Notes: a model not told the origin generated them from the letters alone. A stretch of DNA of 64,000 nt from Nocardia brasiliensis NBRC 14402 (GCF_000308475.2 NZ_BAFT02000068.1:62001-126000), one strand, 5' to 3'. Shown: positions 35,928 through 45,324, counted from the stretch's first letter. Numbers and translations are program-made.

Positions 35928-36923
35928 GTGGCGATATCCAAGGTCGAGCGGCTGATGAATCTGGTCATCGCGCTGCTGTCGACCCGGCAGTTCCTGACCG
36001 CGGAGCGGATCCGGGACAGCGTCGCGGGGTACGAGGATTCCGTCAGCGACGAGGCGTTCAGCCGAATGTTCGAGCGGGACAAGAACGAACTGCGTGACCT
36101 GGGCATACCTCTCGAGATCGGACCGGTGAGCCGGTACTCGTCGGTGGAGGGCTACCGGATCAACCGCGACGCCTACGAACTGCCCGAGATCGATCTGTCC
36201 GACGAGGAGGCGGCCGCGGTCGCGGTGGCCGTGCAGATGTGGGAGTCGCCGGAACTGGCCGCCGCCGCGGACGGCGCGCTGCTCAAGCTCCGCGCGGCGG
36301 GCGTGCACGTGGAGACCGACGCCACGGTGGCCGCCGTGCCCGCGGTCCCGGCCCGCACTCGCGGCTCCGAACCGGTGCTCGGCAAACTCCTCGCCGCCAT
36401 CGACGCGGGCCAAGCGGTGCGGTTCGAGCATCGCGGCGCGATCAACGCCCCCTATCTGATGCGCGACGTGGAACCGTGGGGTGTGGTCACCCATCACGGC
36501 CGCTGGTATCTGGTGGGGCACGACCGGGACCGGGACGCGGTGCGCAGCTTCCGCCTGTCCCGGATCGGGGACGACGTCACGCCCTACGGTCCGGCGAACA
36601 CGGTGCGCAAGCCCGACGGCATCGACCTGCGCGCGATCGTCTCGCAGGTGACCAGCTCGGCGCCGGTCAGCGGCACCGCGACGGTGTGGGTGGCCGACGG
36701 CCGGGGCCGCGAGCTGCGCCGGATCGGCCAGGTCACCGGCGAACGCACGATCGGCGGCCGGGCCGGCGCGGTGGTCGAGCTGCCGGTGCGCTCACGCGAC
36801 TGGATCGCCCGCCTGATCACCGGACTGGGCCCGGACGCGGTGGTGCTCGCGCCCGAGGAGTTGCGCACCGACGTGGTCAACCGGCTGCGCTCGGTGTTCG
36901 ATCGCACGGAGGTCACCGCGTGA
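35928..36923 (+). CDS. pafB: WYL-domain transcriptional activator subunit PafB
   Basis: A 331-residue regulator. An N-terminal winged helix (KVERLMNLVIALLSTRQFLT) is followed by a WYL domain whose segment VVTHHGRWYLVGHDRDRDAV carries the W-Y-L residues, then a WCX-type C-terminal part. PafB with PafC activates DNA-damage genes in mycobacteria independently of LexA. GTG start at 35928. The stop overlaps pafC (GTGA). Confidence 0.95.
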   Translation: MAISKVERLMNLVIALLSTRQFLTAERIRDSVAGYEDSVSDEAFSRMFERDKNELRDLGIPLEIGPVSRYSSVEGYRINRDAYELPEIDLSDEEAAAVAVAVQMWESPELAAAADGALLKLRAAGVHVETDATVAAVPAVPARTRGSEPVLGKLLAAIDAGQAVRFEHRGAINAPYLMRDVEPWGVVTHHGRWYLVGHDRDRDAVRSFRLSRIGDDVTPYGPANTVRKPDGIDLRAIVSQVTSSAPVSGTATVWVADGRGRELRRIGQVTGERTIGGRAGAVVELPVRSRDWIARLITGLGPDAVVLAPEELRTDVVNRLRSVFDRTEVTA

Positions 36924-37891
36924 ATTCCCGGCTTTCCGTGCGGCTTTCGCGGCTGCTCAACATGATCCCGTACTTCATCGCGCATCCCGGCATCAGCGCC
37001 GCGGAGGCCGCCGCCGACCTGGGCGTCACCTCCAAACAGCTGATGAGCGATCTCAACCAGCTGTGGATGTGCGGGCTGCCCGGCTACGGTCCCGGCGACC
37101 TGATCGACCTCTCGTTCTCCGAGGAGAGCATCGAGGTCACCTTCTCCGCGGGCATCGACCGGCCGCTGCGGCTGACCTCGACCGAGGCGACCGCGCTGCT
37201 GGTGGCGCTGCGTTCGATCGTGGAGATGCCGGGCATGGTCGATCCGACCGCGGCGCACGCCGCCATCGCGAAGATCGAGTCGGCGATCGCGGGCGGCTCG
37301 GGCGCCGCACCGGAGCAGACCCGCACGCCGCCGCTGGAGGCGCCCGCCGTCGCCACGGTGCGTTCGGCGCTGGCCCGGCAGCGCGCGTTGCGCCTGGTCT
37401 ACTACTCCGCGAGCCGGGACGTGGTGTCCGAGCGGGTGGTCGACCCGATCCGAATCGTCCTGGTGGACAACAACAGCTATCTGCAAGCCTGGTGCAGGCA
37501 GGCCGAGGGCGTGCGCCTGTTCCGGTTCGACCGGATCGAGGACGCCACCGAACTCGACGAGCCGGCGCGCCCGCCGAGCCACGCCACCGAGGAGTCCGCC
37601 GCGCTCGACCTCTTCCAAGACGATCCCGCGGTTCCCTTGGCGCGCTTGCGCATTCACCCCGACTACGCCTGGGTGCTCGATCAGTACCCGATGAACCGGA
37701 TCGCGGTGCACGCCGACGGCAGCCTGGAGGCGACGATGCGGTTCGCCACCCTGGACTGGATGGCGCGGCTGCTGCTCGGCTTCGGCTCCGGCGTGACCGC
37801 GCTGGGGCCGCCGGAACTGGTCGCCGCGGTGCGCGAACGTTCCAACGCCGCCCTGGCCGCCTATGCCGCAGCGGGATTCGAGCCGACATGA
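36920..37891 (+). CDS. pafC: WYL-domain transcriptional activator subunit PafC
   Basis: A 323-residue partner of PafB with the same architecture: winged helix (RLSRLLNMIPYFIAHPGISA, AAEAAADLGVTSKQLMSDLN), then a WYL-like domain in which the tryptophan-tyrosine-leucine segment is NNSYLQAWCRQAEGVRLFRF, as in PafC. GTG start at 36920 overlaps the pafB stop; the stop overlaps the reductase start (ATGA). The two form a heterodimer or fusion-like regulator. Confidence 0.95.
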   Translation: MNSRLSVRLSRLLNMIPYFIAHPGISAAEAAADLGVTSKQLMSDLNQLWMCGLPGYGPGDLIDLSFSEESIEVTFSAGIDRPLRLTSTEATALLVALRSIVEMPGMVDPTAAHAAIAKIESAIAGGSGAAPEQTRTPPLEAPAVATVRSALARQRALRLVYYSASRDVVSERVVDPIRIVLVDNNSYLQAWCRQAEGVRLFRFDRIEDATELDEPARPPSHATEESAALDLFQDDPAVPLARLRIHPDYAWVLDQYPMNRIAVHADGSLEATMRFATLDWMARLLLGFGSGVTALGPPELVAAVRERSNAALAAYAAAGFEPT

Positions 37892-38913
37892 CCAGCCGGG
37901 TCATGGTGATCGGTGCGGGCAGCATCGGCATCTTCGTCGGCGGCAAACTGGCCGTCGCGGGCGCGGACGTCACCTTTGTCGGCCGGCCGCGGCTGCTCGA
38001 CGAGATCGCCGCGTCCGGTATCCGGCTCACCGACCTGGACGGCGGGGACGACGCACTGGCGGCCGACCGGTTCCGGGTGGCCACCGAGCCGGACGATATC
38101 GGCTCGGCCGAGTTGGTGCTCGTCACGGTGAAATCGGCGGCGACCGCCGACGCGGTGCGCGAGCTGGCGGGCAAGATACGCCCGGGCACCGTGGTGCTGA
38201 GCCTGCAGAACGGGATCGGCAACGACACCGTGATTCGGGAGATCCTGCCGCACTGCGTGGTGCTGGCGGGCATGGTCATGTTCAACGTGGTGCATCACGC
38301 GGCAGGCAGGTTCCATCGCGGTACCGAGGGCGGCCTCGCGGTGCAGGACGATCCGGAGCTCGCGCCGTTCCTCGGCGTCTTCGAGCAGGCCGGGCTGGCG
38401 CTGCGCCGCTACCCGGACCTGCGCCCGGTGCAGTGGGCCAAGCTGCTGCTGAATCTGAACAATCCGATCAACGCGCTGTCCGGGCGTCCGCTGCGCGAAC
38501 AGCTCGCCGACCGGGACTATCGCCGCTGCCTGGCGCTCACCCAGCGGGAGGCGCTCACTGTGATGAACAAAGCGCGAATTGCGCCCGCGCGGCTGACCCC
38601 GGTACCGCCGCGCGTCATGGCGACGCTGCTGACCGTGCCCGACGGGATCTTCCGGCGGGTGTTCGGACAGGTGCTCGCCGTGGACCCGATGGCGCGCTCG
38701 TCCATGTCCGACGATCTGGCTCTGCGGCGCAAAACCGAAATCTCTTGGCTGTGTGGGGAAATCGTGGGACTGGGGGCCATGGTCGATCTTCCGACACCGG
38801 TCAATCAGCGGTTGATCGAACTGGTCGTCGCGGCGGAGCAGGGGGATCGGCGCACGTGGACCGGGCCGGAGCTGCTCGCGCAACTGCGCGCCGCGCGGGC
38901 GGCGATCCGGTGA
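37888..38913 (+). CDS. Ketopantoate reductase (PanE/ApbA)-family protein
   Basis: A 341-residue NADPH-dependent reductase. The Rossmann motif GAGSIGIFVGGKLAVAGADV is at the N-terminus, LSLQNGIGN follows, and the C-terminal domain has KLLLNLNNPINALSG with the lysine seen in PanE enzymes. True PanE makes pantoate for CoA, but the family is broad, so the symbol is left blank. ATG overlaps the pafC stop, implying cotranscription with the paf regulators, which is not obviously functional. Confidence 0.82.
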   Translation: MTSRVMVIGAGSIGIFVGGKLAVAGADVTFVGRPRLLDEIAASGIRLTDLDGGDDALAADRFRVATEPDDIGSAELVLVTVKSAATADAVRELAGKIRPGTVVLSLQNGIGNDTVIREILPHCVVLAGMVMFNVVHHAAGRFHRGTEGGLAVQDDPELAPFLGVFEQAGLALRRYPDLRPVQWAKLLLNLNNPINALSGRPLREQLADRDYRRCLALTQREALTVMNKARIAPARLTPVPPRVMATLLTVPDGIFRRVFGQVLAVDPMARSSMSDDLALRRKTEISWLCGEIVGLGAMVDLPTPVNQRLIELVVAAEQGDRRTWTGPELLAQLRAARAAIR

Positions 38914-39025
38914 CCCGGCCCGGCCGGCCCGGCTGAACACCGGACAAACGCGGCGGACAGTGGCGTTCGCGCATGTCACCCTCCGGTAGCATCAGAACCA
39001 TCACCAGTCTTGGGAGGTATTAATC

Positions 39026-39301
39026 ATGGGCAGTCTGAGCATCTGGCACTGGCTGATCATTGCGGTCGTTTTCGTGATGTTCTTCGGTGCCAAGCGGATG
39101 CCCGACGCGGCCCGCAGCCTGGGTCGGTCGCTGCGCATCTTCAAGAGCGAGGTCAGCCAGATGCAGCACGAGGGCAAGGACGCCAAGGACGCCGACGCGC
39201 CCGCTCCGGCGCAGCCCGCGCAGCCGCAGCAGCTGCCGCCCGCGCAGCCGGTGACGCCGACGGCCACGCAGCAGCCCCACGCCGAGCCGAAGTCGCTCTG
39301 A
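39026..39301 (+). CDS. tatA: Sec-independent translocase subunit TatA
   Basis: A 91-residue protein with one N-terminal membrane helix (IWHWLIIAVVFVMFFGAKRM), the conserved FG hinge, then an amphipathic helix (DAARSLGRSLRIFKSEV) and a Pro/Gln/Ala tail. It forms the pore of the twin-arginine export system with TatC encoded next. GGGAGG (39011-39016) precedes ATG 39026. Confidence 0.96.
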   Translation: MGSLSIWHWLIIAVVFVMFFGAKRMPDAARSLGRSLRIFKSEVSQMQHEGKDAKDADAPAPAQPAQPQQLPPAQPVTPTATQQPHAEPKSL

Positions 39302-39319
39302 GCTAGACCGAGTCATGCG

Positions 39320-39347
39320 GAGCGGGCCCGGGTCGCGCGGCCCGCTC
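39320..39347 (+). terminator. Hairpin between tatA and tatC
   Basis: GAGCGGGCC (39320-39328) and GGCCCGCTC (39339-39347) form a perfect 9-bp stem. It may attenuate readthrough so that tatA exceeds tatC, or stabilise the tatA message (inference). Confidence 0.5.
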
Positions 39348-39428
39348 ATGGCGGAGTGCGGAAACTCACTCCGGGCCTAGTGCGCCGTCGCCTAGCGGGG
39401 CACTCCTACCCAGGGGCAATCACCAACC

Positions 39429-40382
39429 ATGCGAATCCCGTTCGATCCCCGGCGCAGCAAGCGCAGGACCAACCCCGACGGCACCATGTCGTTGGTCGAG
39501 CATCTGCAGGAACTGCGGTACCGGCTGCTGGTCTCGATCGCCGCGGTCATCGTCACCACGGTGCTGGGATTCATCTGGTACGAGTACGGCTTCCTCGGGG
39601 TCTCCAGCCTGGGCGATATCCTGCGCGGGCCCTACTGCTCGCTGCCGGATTCGGCGCGTGCCGCGCTCAGCCCCGACGGTTCCTGCAAGCTGCTGGCCAC
39701 CGCGCCGTTCGAGCAGTTCACCCTGCGGTTGAAGGTCGGCATGACGGCGGGCATCGTGCTCGCCGCGCCGATCTGGCTGTATCAGCTGTGGGCGTTCATC
39801 ACGCCCGGCCTGTACGCCAAGGAACGCAAATACGCGGTCGGCTTCGTCTCGATCGGCACGGTGCTGTTCCTCACCGGTGCGGTGCTGGCCTACGTGGTCG
39901 TGGCGCACGCGTTGAGCTTCCTGCTCTCGATCGGCAACAACGTCCAGATCACCGCGCTCAGCGGTTCGCAGTACTTCAGCTTCATCATCGAGCTGCTGGT
40001 GATCTTCGGTGTGAGCTTCGAAACTCCGCTGCTGATCATCGGATTGAACCTCATCGGGGTGCTCACCTATCAGCGGCTGAAGGCCTGGCGGCGCGGAATC
40101 ACGTTCGGGCTCTTCGTGTTCGCGGCCATCGTGACGCCGCAGGACCCGTTCTCCATGCTCGCGCTGGCGTTCGCGCTGACGGTGCTGTTCGAGTTCGCGA
40201 TCCAGTTCTCCCGGATCAACGACATCCGCAAGGCGCGCAAGGAAGCCGAGAATCTGGCCGCGCTCTCCGACGAGGAGGCGTCCGCGGTGAGCGGCCCGGA
40301 GCCGATCGCACCGGCCGAATCGATCGTGACACCCCCGGATAAAACTGCGCGCTCGATGTCGGACTACTCCGATACCCTCTGA
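39429..40382 (+). CDS. tatC: Sec-independent translocase subunit TatC
   Basis: A 317-residue six-helix membrane protein that recognises twin-arginine signal peptides. The N-terminal MSLVEHLQELRYRLLVS carries the conserved ExxxRL-type contact, and the family segment around FELLVIFGVSFETP is present as IIELLVIFGVSFETPLL with the conserved glutamate. The charged C-terminal tail (from about residue 250) is longer than in E. coli, as usual in actinobacteria. Confidence 0.96.
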   Translation: MRIPFDPRRSKRRTNPDGTMSLVEHLQELRYRLLVSIAAVIVTTVLGFIWYEYGFLGVSSLGDILRGPYCSLPDSARAALSPDGSCKLLATAPFEQFTLRLKVGMTAGIVLAAPIWLYQLWAFITPGLYAKERKYAVGFVSIGTVLFLTGAVLAYVVVAHALSFLLSIGNNVQITALSGSQYFSFIIELLVIFGVSFETPLLIIGLNLIGVLTYQRLKAWRRGITFGLFVFAAIVTPQDPFSMLALAFALTVLFEFAIQFSRINDIRKARKEAENLAALSDEEASAVSGPEPIAPAESIVTPPDKTARSMSDYSDTL

Positions 40383-40384
40383 CG

Positions 40385-43087
40385 GTGACACATCACCGGT
40401 CGCACACGGGCGAGCTAGCGAAGTTCTCCACCGAGCTGAAATTCAGTCTCGATCCCTTCCAGCGCACCGCCTGTGCGGCACTCGAAGAAGGCCACAGCGT
40501 CCTGGTCTGCGCGCCTACCGGCGCCGGCAAGACGGTCGTCGGCGAATTCGCGGTACACCTGGCGCTCGCGGCGGGCGGCAAATGCTTCTACACCACGCCG
40601 ATCAAAGCGCTGTCGAACCAGAAGTTCGCCGACCTGACCGAGCGCTACGGCCGCGAGAGCGTCGGCCTGCTCACGGGTGACCAGTCGATCAACTCCGACG
40701 CGCCGGTGGTCGTGATGACCACCGAGGTGCTGCGCAACATGCTGTACGCGTCCTCGGATGCGCTGCGCGGCCTGTCGTACGTGGTGATGGACGAGGTGCA
40801 CTACCTGGCCGACCGTTTCCGGGGCGCGGTGTGGGAGGAAGTGATCCTGCACCTGCCGCCGGACGTGCGGCTGGTCAGCCTGTCCGCGACGGTCAGCAAC
40901 GCCGAGGAGTTCGGCGCGTGGATGGAGACCGTGCGCGGCGACACCGCCGTGGTGGTGGACGAGACCCGGCCGGTTCCGCTGTGGCAGCACGTCATGGTCG
41001 GGCGGCGGATGTTCGACCTGTTCGACACCGACTCCACCGATCAGAAGGTGCTCGTCGACGAGGACCTGGTGCGGTTCATAAAACAGCGCGAACTCGCCGA
41101 CCGGGCGAACAGCTGGGGCGGTCCGCGCAACGGTCGCGGCGGGCCGCGGCGCGACTTCCGGCCGCTCCCGCGCCCCGAGGTGCTGGCCAAGCTGGACGAA
41201 GAGGGCCTGCTGCCCGCGATCACCTTCATCTTCAGCCGTGCGGGATGCGACGGCGCGCTGGCCCAGTGCCTGCGGTCGCGGTTGGACCTGGGCCGGGACG
41301 AGGATCGCGCCGAGGTCGACGCCATCATCGAGAAGCACACCGGCGATCTGCCCAAGGCCGATCTCGAGGTGCTCGGCTATTGGGAGTGGCGCGAGGCGCT
41401 GCACCGCGGGCTGGCCGCGCATCATGCCGGCATGCTGCCCGCGTTCCGGCACACCGTCGAGGAACTGTTCGTCAACGGGCTGGTGCGGGCGGTATTCGCC
41501 ACGGAGACACTGGCTCTCGGCATCAACATGCCCGCCCGCACGGTGGTGCTGGAGCGGTTGGTCAAGTTCAACGGCGAGTCGCACGCCGAACTCACGCCTG
41601 GGGAATATACCCAGCTGACCGGTCGCGCCGGCCGGCGCGGCATCGACGTCGAGGGGCACGCGGTGGTGCTGTGGCAGCCCGAGGTGGACACCAGCGCGGT
41701 CGCCGGCCTGGCCTCCACCCGGACCTATCCGCTGCGCAGTTCATTCCGTCCCGGTTACAACATGTCCATCAACCTGATCGACCGGATGGGCGCCGCCGAA
41801 TCGCGGGCGCTGCTGGAGCGTTCCTTCGCCCAGTTCCAGGCCGACCGGTCGGTGGTCGGGCTGGTGCGCGGCATCGAACGCAACGAGGCCGCGCTGCGCA
41901 AGCTGCGCGATCAGCTCGGCGGCACGGAAGGCGGCTTCCTGGAATACATTTCGCTGCGCGAGCGGATCAAGCAGCGGGAACGCCAGCTGGAACAGCAGGG
42001 CCGGTCCGACCGGCGCGGCGCCGCCGTGGAGGCGCTGGTCGCGCTGCGCCGCGGCGACGTGGTCGCGATCCCGTCCGGGCGGCGCGCCGGGCTCGCGGTG
42101 ATCCTGGAACCCGATGCGACGCCGGGTGATCCGCGACCGCTCGTGCTCACCGCGGACAAGTGGGCGGGCCGGATCTCGGTGGCCGACTTCCCGGTGCCGG
42201 CCGAACCGCTGGGCCATATGCGCCTGCCACGCCGGGTCGATCACCGGACCGCGCAGGCCCGCCGCGATCTGGCCTCGGCCCTGCGTAGCACCGGCATCTC
42301 CGCGCCGGGCCGGCCACGCCGCGGTAAGCGGTCCGGGGCCGCCGACGACCGGGAACTGGCGACGCTGCGCCGCAGCCTGCGCTCCCATCCCGCGCACACC
42401 CGCCCGGACCGGGAACAGATGGCCCGCATCGGCGAGCGCTACAACCGGCTGCTCCGGGAGACCGAGACCATGCGCCAGAAGGTTGCCGCGACGACGAACT
42501 CGCTGGCCCGCACCTTCGACCGGATTCTCAGCCTGCTGCAGGAGCGCGGGTTCGTGCACGACTCCGAGGTCACCGCGGACGGGCGCAGGCTCGCCCGCAT
42601 CTACTCCGAAAGCGATCTGCTGGTCGCCGAATGCCTGCGGCAAGGGCTGTGGCGTGGGCTCGGTCCGGCCGAACTGGCCGGTGTCGTATCCATTCTGGTG
42701 TTCGAATCGCGCCAGGACGGCGGCTATCTCGGCGCGAGCGGGCCCACGGCGCCGATCCGCCGGGCCGTCGGCGAGACCATCCGGGTCTGGGGCGAGCTGC
42801 GTTCCGACGAGGCCCGGCACAAGCTGCCGCCCACCAGAGAGCCCGATCTGGGCTTCGTCACCGGCGTGCACAAGTGGGCGCGCGGCGACGGGTTGGCCGA
42901 GTCGTTGCTCGCCAGCGGTGACCAGGCCGCGCCGCTGTCCGCGGGCGATTTCGTGCGCTGGTGCAGGCAGGTCATCGATCTGCTGGATCAGATCCACGGC
43001 AACGCCGACGATCCGGAGGTCGCCGCGACCGCCGCGAAGGCGGTGCGGGCGATCCGGCGGGGTGTCGTCGCGGTGGATGCCGCATAA
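40385..43087 (+). CDS. helY: DEAD/DEAH-box RNA helicase HelY (Ski2/Mtr4-like)
   Basis: A 900-residue superfamily 2 helicase. Walker A is APTGAGKTVVGE, the DExH box is VMDEVHYLADRF, motif III is SLSATVSN, and motif VI is YTQLTGRAGRRGID. A C-terminal DSHCT-type domain ends ATAAKAVRAIRRGVVAVDAA. The sequence and the tatA-tatC-helY order match mycobacterial HelY (Rv2092c). GTG start at 40385, two bases after the tatC stop, with little ribosome-site signal. Confidence 0.94.
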   Translation: MTHHRSHTGELAKFSTELKFSLDPFQRTACAALEEGHSVLVCAPTGAGKTVVGEFAVHLALAAGGKCFYTTPIKALSNQKFADLTERYGRESVGLLTGDQSINSDAPVVVMTTEVLRNMLYASSDALRGLSYVVMDEVHYLADRFRGAVWEEVILHLPPDVRLVSLSATVSNAEEFGAWMETVRGDTAVVVDETRPVPLWQHVMVGRRMFDLFDTDSTDQKVLVDEDLVRFIKQRELADRANSWGGPRNGRGGPRRDFRPLPRPEVLAKLDEEGLLPAITFIFSRAGCDGALAQCLRSRLDLGRDEDRAEVDAIIEKHTGDLPKADLEVLGYWEWREALHRGLAAHHAGMLPAFRHTVEELFVNGLVRAVFATETLALGINMPARTVVLERLVKFNGESHAELTPGEYTQLTGRAGRRGIDVEGHAVVLWQPEVDTSAVAGLASTRTYPLRSSFRPGYNMSINLIDRMGAAESRALLERSFAQFQADRSVVGLVRGIERNEAALRKLRDQLGGTEGGFLEYISLRERIKQRERQLEQQGRSDRRGAAVEALVALRRGDVVAIPSGRRAGLAVILEPDATPGDPRPLVLTADKWAGRISVADFPVPAEPLGHMRLPRRVDHRTAQARRDLASALRSTGISAPGRPRRGKRSGAADDRELATLRRSLRSHPAHTRPDREQMARIGERYNRLLRETETMRQKVAATTNSLARTFDRILSLLQERGFVHDSEVTADGRRLARIYSESDLLVAECLRQGLWRGLGPAELAGVVSILVFESRQDGGYLGASGPTAPIRRAVGETIRVWGELRSDEARHKLPPTREPDLGFVTGVHKWARGDGLAESLLASGDQAAPLSAGDFVRWCRQVIDLLDQIHGNADDPEVAATAAKAVRAIRRGVVAVDAA

Positions 43088-43286
43088 CGGGCAAGTCGGT
43101 CCCTAGACTGCGCAGAGCGAAGCGACAGCACGCGCGCAGCCGAGGCGGCGGCGGGAGCTACGCGTACCGGATTCGATTGTGATTTGATTTCTTTCGCGTA
43201 CCGACCGTGGCGGAGGAGTCGAGTTATACGACGGTTCCCACGCGGGGGGCTACCGTGTGTACAACGATGCGAGTGGAGGCAACCAG

Positions 43287-43958
43287 ATGAGCGGCCCGTT
43301 TGGACCCAGCGAACCCGGGGAGGGGCGCAACGATCCCACCCAGCAGTGGGGCGGCCAGCAGCCACCCGGACAACAGTGGGGTGGCCAGCCGCAGACGCCC
43401 GCGTCGGCGCAGCCGACCCAGCACTGGGGTGACCAGCAGCCGCAACAGCAGTGGGGCCAGCAGCCCAGCCAGCCGCAGTGGGGTCAGCAGCCCGCGCAGC
43501 AGTGGAGCCAGCCCGGTCAGCCGCAGCCGCAGCAGCAGTGGGGTCAGCAGCCGCAGGATTGGCAGCAGGGACAGCAACCGCAGTGGGGCCAGCAGCCCGG
43601 TCAGCCGCAGTGGGGTCAGCAGCCCGGACAGCAGCCGCCGCAGGGCGGTAAGGGCAAGGGCCTGATCATCGGCTTGGTCGTGCTCGGTGTGGTCGTCATC
43701 GGCGCCGTCGTCGCCCTCATCCTGGTGCTCACCGCTCAGGACAAACTGGACCAGGCTGCGGTGCAGGACGGCGTCAAGAAGGTGCTCTCCGACTCCTACG
43801 GCATCCAGGACGTCAGCGACGTCACCTGCCCCTCCGGCGAGGCGGTCAAGGTCGACGCCACCTTCACCTGCGACGTCAAGGTCAGCGGCGAAGCCAAGAA
43901 GGTGACCATCAAGATCACCAAGGAGGACGGCACCTACGAGGTCGGCCGCCCCAACTAG
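43287..43958 (+). CDS. Gln/Pro-rich membrane protein with DUF4333 domain
   Basis: A 223-residue protein. The first ~120 residues are a low-complexity array of QQWGQQPxQPQWG-like units. A single membrane helix (LIIGLVVLGVVVIGAVVALI, about 128-150) follows, then a C-terminal DUF4333 domain outside the membrane with paired cysteines (VTCPSGEAVKVDATFTCDV). It matches the Rv2091c position next to helY. ATG at 43287 follows GTGGAGGC; the in-frame GTG at 43257 is less likely. Function unknown, envelope-related. Confidence 0.83.
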   Translation: MSGPFGPSEPGEGRNDPTQQWGGQQPPGQQWGGQPQTPASAQPTQHWGDQQPQQQWGQQPSQPQWGQQPAQQWSQPGQPQPQQQWGQQPQDWQQGQQPQWGQQPGQPQWGQQPGQQPPQGGKGKGLIIGLVVLGVVVIGAVVALILVLTAQDKLDQAAVQDGVKKVLSDSYGIQDVSDVTCPSGEAVKVDATFTCDVKVSGEAKKVTIKITKEDGTYEVGRPN

Positions 43959-44103
43959 TTCCCCCCGCCCGGCCGCACGCTCTCTCCGCCGAGCGTGCGG
44001 CCGAGCCGTATCCGGGGTCCGGGCGCCCTTTCCGCGCCGCGCGCCGGGCGAAGTCCCCACTCTCGTCCGGCCGAAGCCATCCGCTGCGGTTCGCGCACCC
44101 CTT

Positions 44104-44187
44104 CTGCGTTCCCGCACCCGCTATGGCATGCCATAACGAGTGCGGGAACGCAGGACGGGTGCGGGAACGCAGGACGGGTGCGGGAAC
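44104..44187. repeat. 50-bp nested palindrome followed by 19-bp tandem repeats
   Basis: CTGCGTTCCCGCAC (44104-44117) and GTGCGGGAACGCAG (44140-44153) are perfect inverted arms. Concentric inside them is the perfect palindrome TATGGCATGCCATA (44122-44135). Only two mismatched pairs separate the two. The right arm begins a 19-bp unit, GTGCGGGAACGCAGGACGG, present at 44140-44158 and 44159-44177 and partly from 44178. It lies between convergent genes and may be a bidirectional terminator or a cruciform site. Confidence 0.75.
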
Positions 44188-44206
44188 CAGGGGGCTTCGC
44201 GGGTGC

Positions 44207-45175
44207 TCAGGCGGGGCGGGTGAGGGCGGTGATGAGGCGGGTGATGGGGCTTTCCGCGTTGTAGGTCTTGGCGAGTTCGTGCAGGCGGTCGGGGTCGGCG
44301 GGGGTGGTGGGGAGGGTGTCGGGGCGGGAGAGTTCCACGTCGGCATCGCAGACGACGCGGACGACCGGGGCGGCGGCTTTCAAATAGTCTTCCGCGGCAC
44401 GGAGTTTGGCGCGCACGCCCTGCGCGAGGTCGGCTTCGGGGTCTTCGACCGCGGCGACGAGTGCTTCCAGGGAGCCGAAGCGGGAGATCAGCATGGACGC
44501 GGATTTCTCGCCGATGCCCGCCACGCCGGGCAGGCCGTCGGAGGCGTCACCGCGCAGGGTCGCGAGGTCGGCGTAGGCGCGGCCCGCATTCTCCAGTGGC
44601 ACACCGTATTTCGCGGCGACTTCGGCGGGCCCGAACAGTTCCGCCTTGGCCAGCCCGCGTCCGGCGTAGAGCACGCGCACGGGTGGCTGCGGGGTGTCGC
44701 GGACGAGTTGGAGCAGATCACGGTCGCCGCTGACGACGACCACCGGGTCGGTGCGTTCCCGGGTGGCCAGCGTGCCCAGCACGTCGTCGGCCTCCAGTCC
44801 GTCGGCACCGCCGGTCGCGATACCGGCCGCGGCGAGGACCTCCAGGATCATCTCGACCTGCGGAGTCAGCGTGTCGGGGACCTGTTCCGCGCCCGGTCCC
44901 GCGTCGGCGGAGGTGTCGAGCCGATGCGCCTTATACGAAGGCACCAGTTCGACGCGGAAGGCGGGCCGCCAGTTCAGGTCCAGGCACACGACCAGCCGGC
45001 TCGGCGCGTGTTTGGTAATCAGCGAGGCGACCATGTCGGTGAATCCGCGCAGGGCGTTCACGGATCGGCCGTCGGCCGCCGTGATCTTCTCGGGGATCGC
45101 GTGAAAAGCACGGAACCACAGGCTCGCTCCGTCCAGGAGCAGCAACGGTCCACCGGAGTGCGCAGCAGAAGTCAC
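44207..45175 (-). CDS. 5'-3' exonuclease (flap endonuclease-like)
   Basis: A 322-residue stand-alone exonuclease of the DNA polymerase I N-domain family, corresponding to Rv2090 in the helY region. The metal-site aspartates are in LLLDGASLWFRAF, VCLDLNWRP, GLEADDVLGT and VVSGDRDLLQ, and the helix-hairpin-helix is GDASDGLPGVAGIGEKSA. It processes 5' flaps and RNA primers. GTG at 45175 (MTSAAHSGG) fits the family N-terminus; GTG 45184 is possible. Confidence 0.88.
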   Translation of the reverse strand: MTSAAHSGGPLLLLDGASLWFRAFHAIPEKITAADGRSVNALRGFTDMVASLITKHAPSRLVVCLDLNWRPAFRVELVPSYKAHRLDTSADAGPGAEQVPDTLTPQVEMILEVLAAAGIATGGADGLEADDVLGTLATRERTDPVVVVSGDRDLLQLVRDTPQPPVRVLYAGRGLAKAELFGPAEVAAKYGVPLENAGRAYADLATLRGDASDGLPGVAGIGEKSASMLISRFGSLEALVAAVEDPEADLAQGVRAKLRAAEDYLKAAAPVVRVVCDADVELSRPDTLPTTPADPDRLHELAKTYNAESPITRLITALTRPA

Positions 45176-45324
45176 GCGGGTCACGCTACCTGGCCACTCC
45201 GACAAATCAGCGCGTAACACCGACCCAGACGGATCCGCGGCGGGGACGCGCGTCGCGCTCGGGCGCAGCTGCTGGCCGCGGAATTCCGGCAATTAACTGG
45301 CCCAGACAGATCGCGCACGAGGGG

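Noticed and set aside
43088..43286. Possible tRNA or small RNA in the AT-richer gap after helY
   Set aside because: No cloverleaf, T-loop or CCA-like end can be made; nothing beyond a probable promoter for the DUF4333 gene is seen.
43320..43640. Dense CAGCAGTGGGGTCAGCAGCC-type DNA repeat that looks like a repeat element
   Set aside because: It is explained by the in-frame Gln/Pro/Trp/Gly repeat of the DUF4333 membrane protein.
44140..44187. Short direct repeats suggesting a CRISPR array
   Set aside because: The 19-bp units are contiguous without spacers and belong to one palindrome arm; there are no cas genes.
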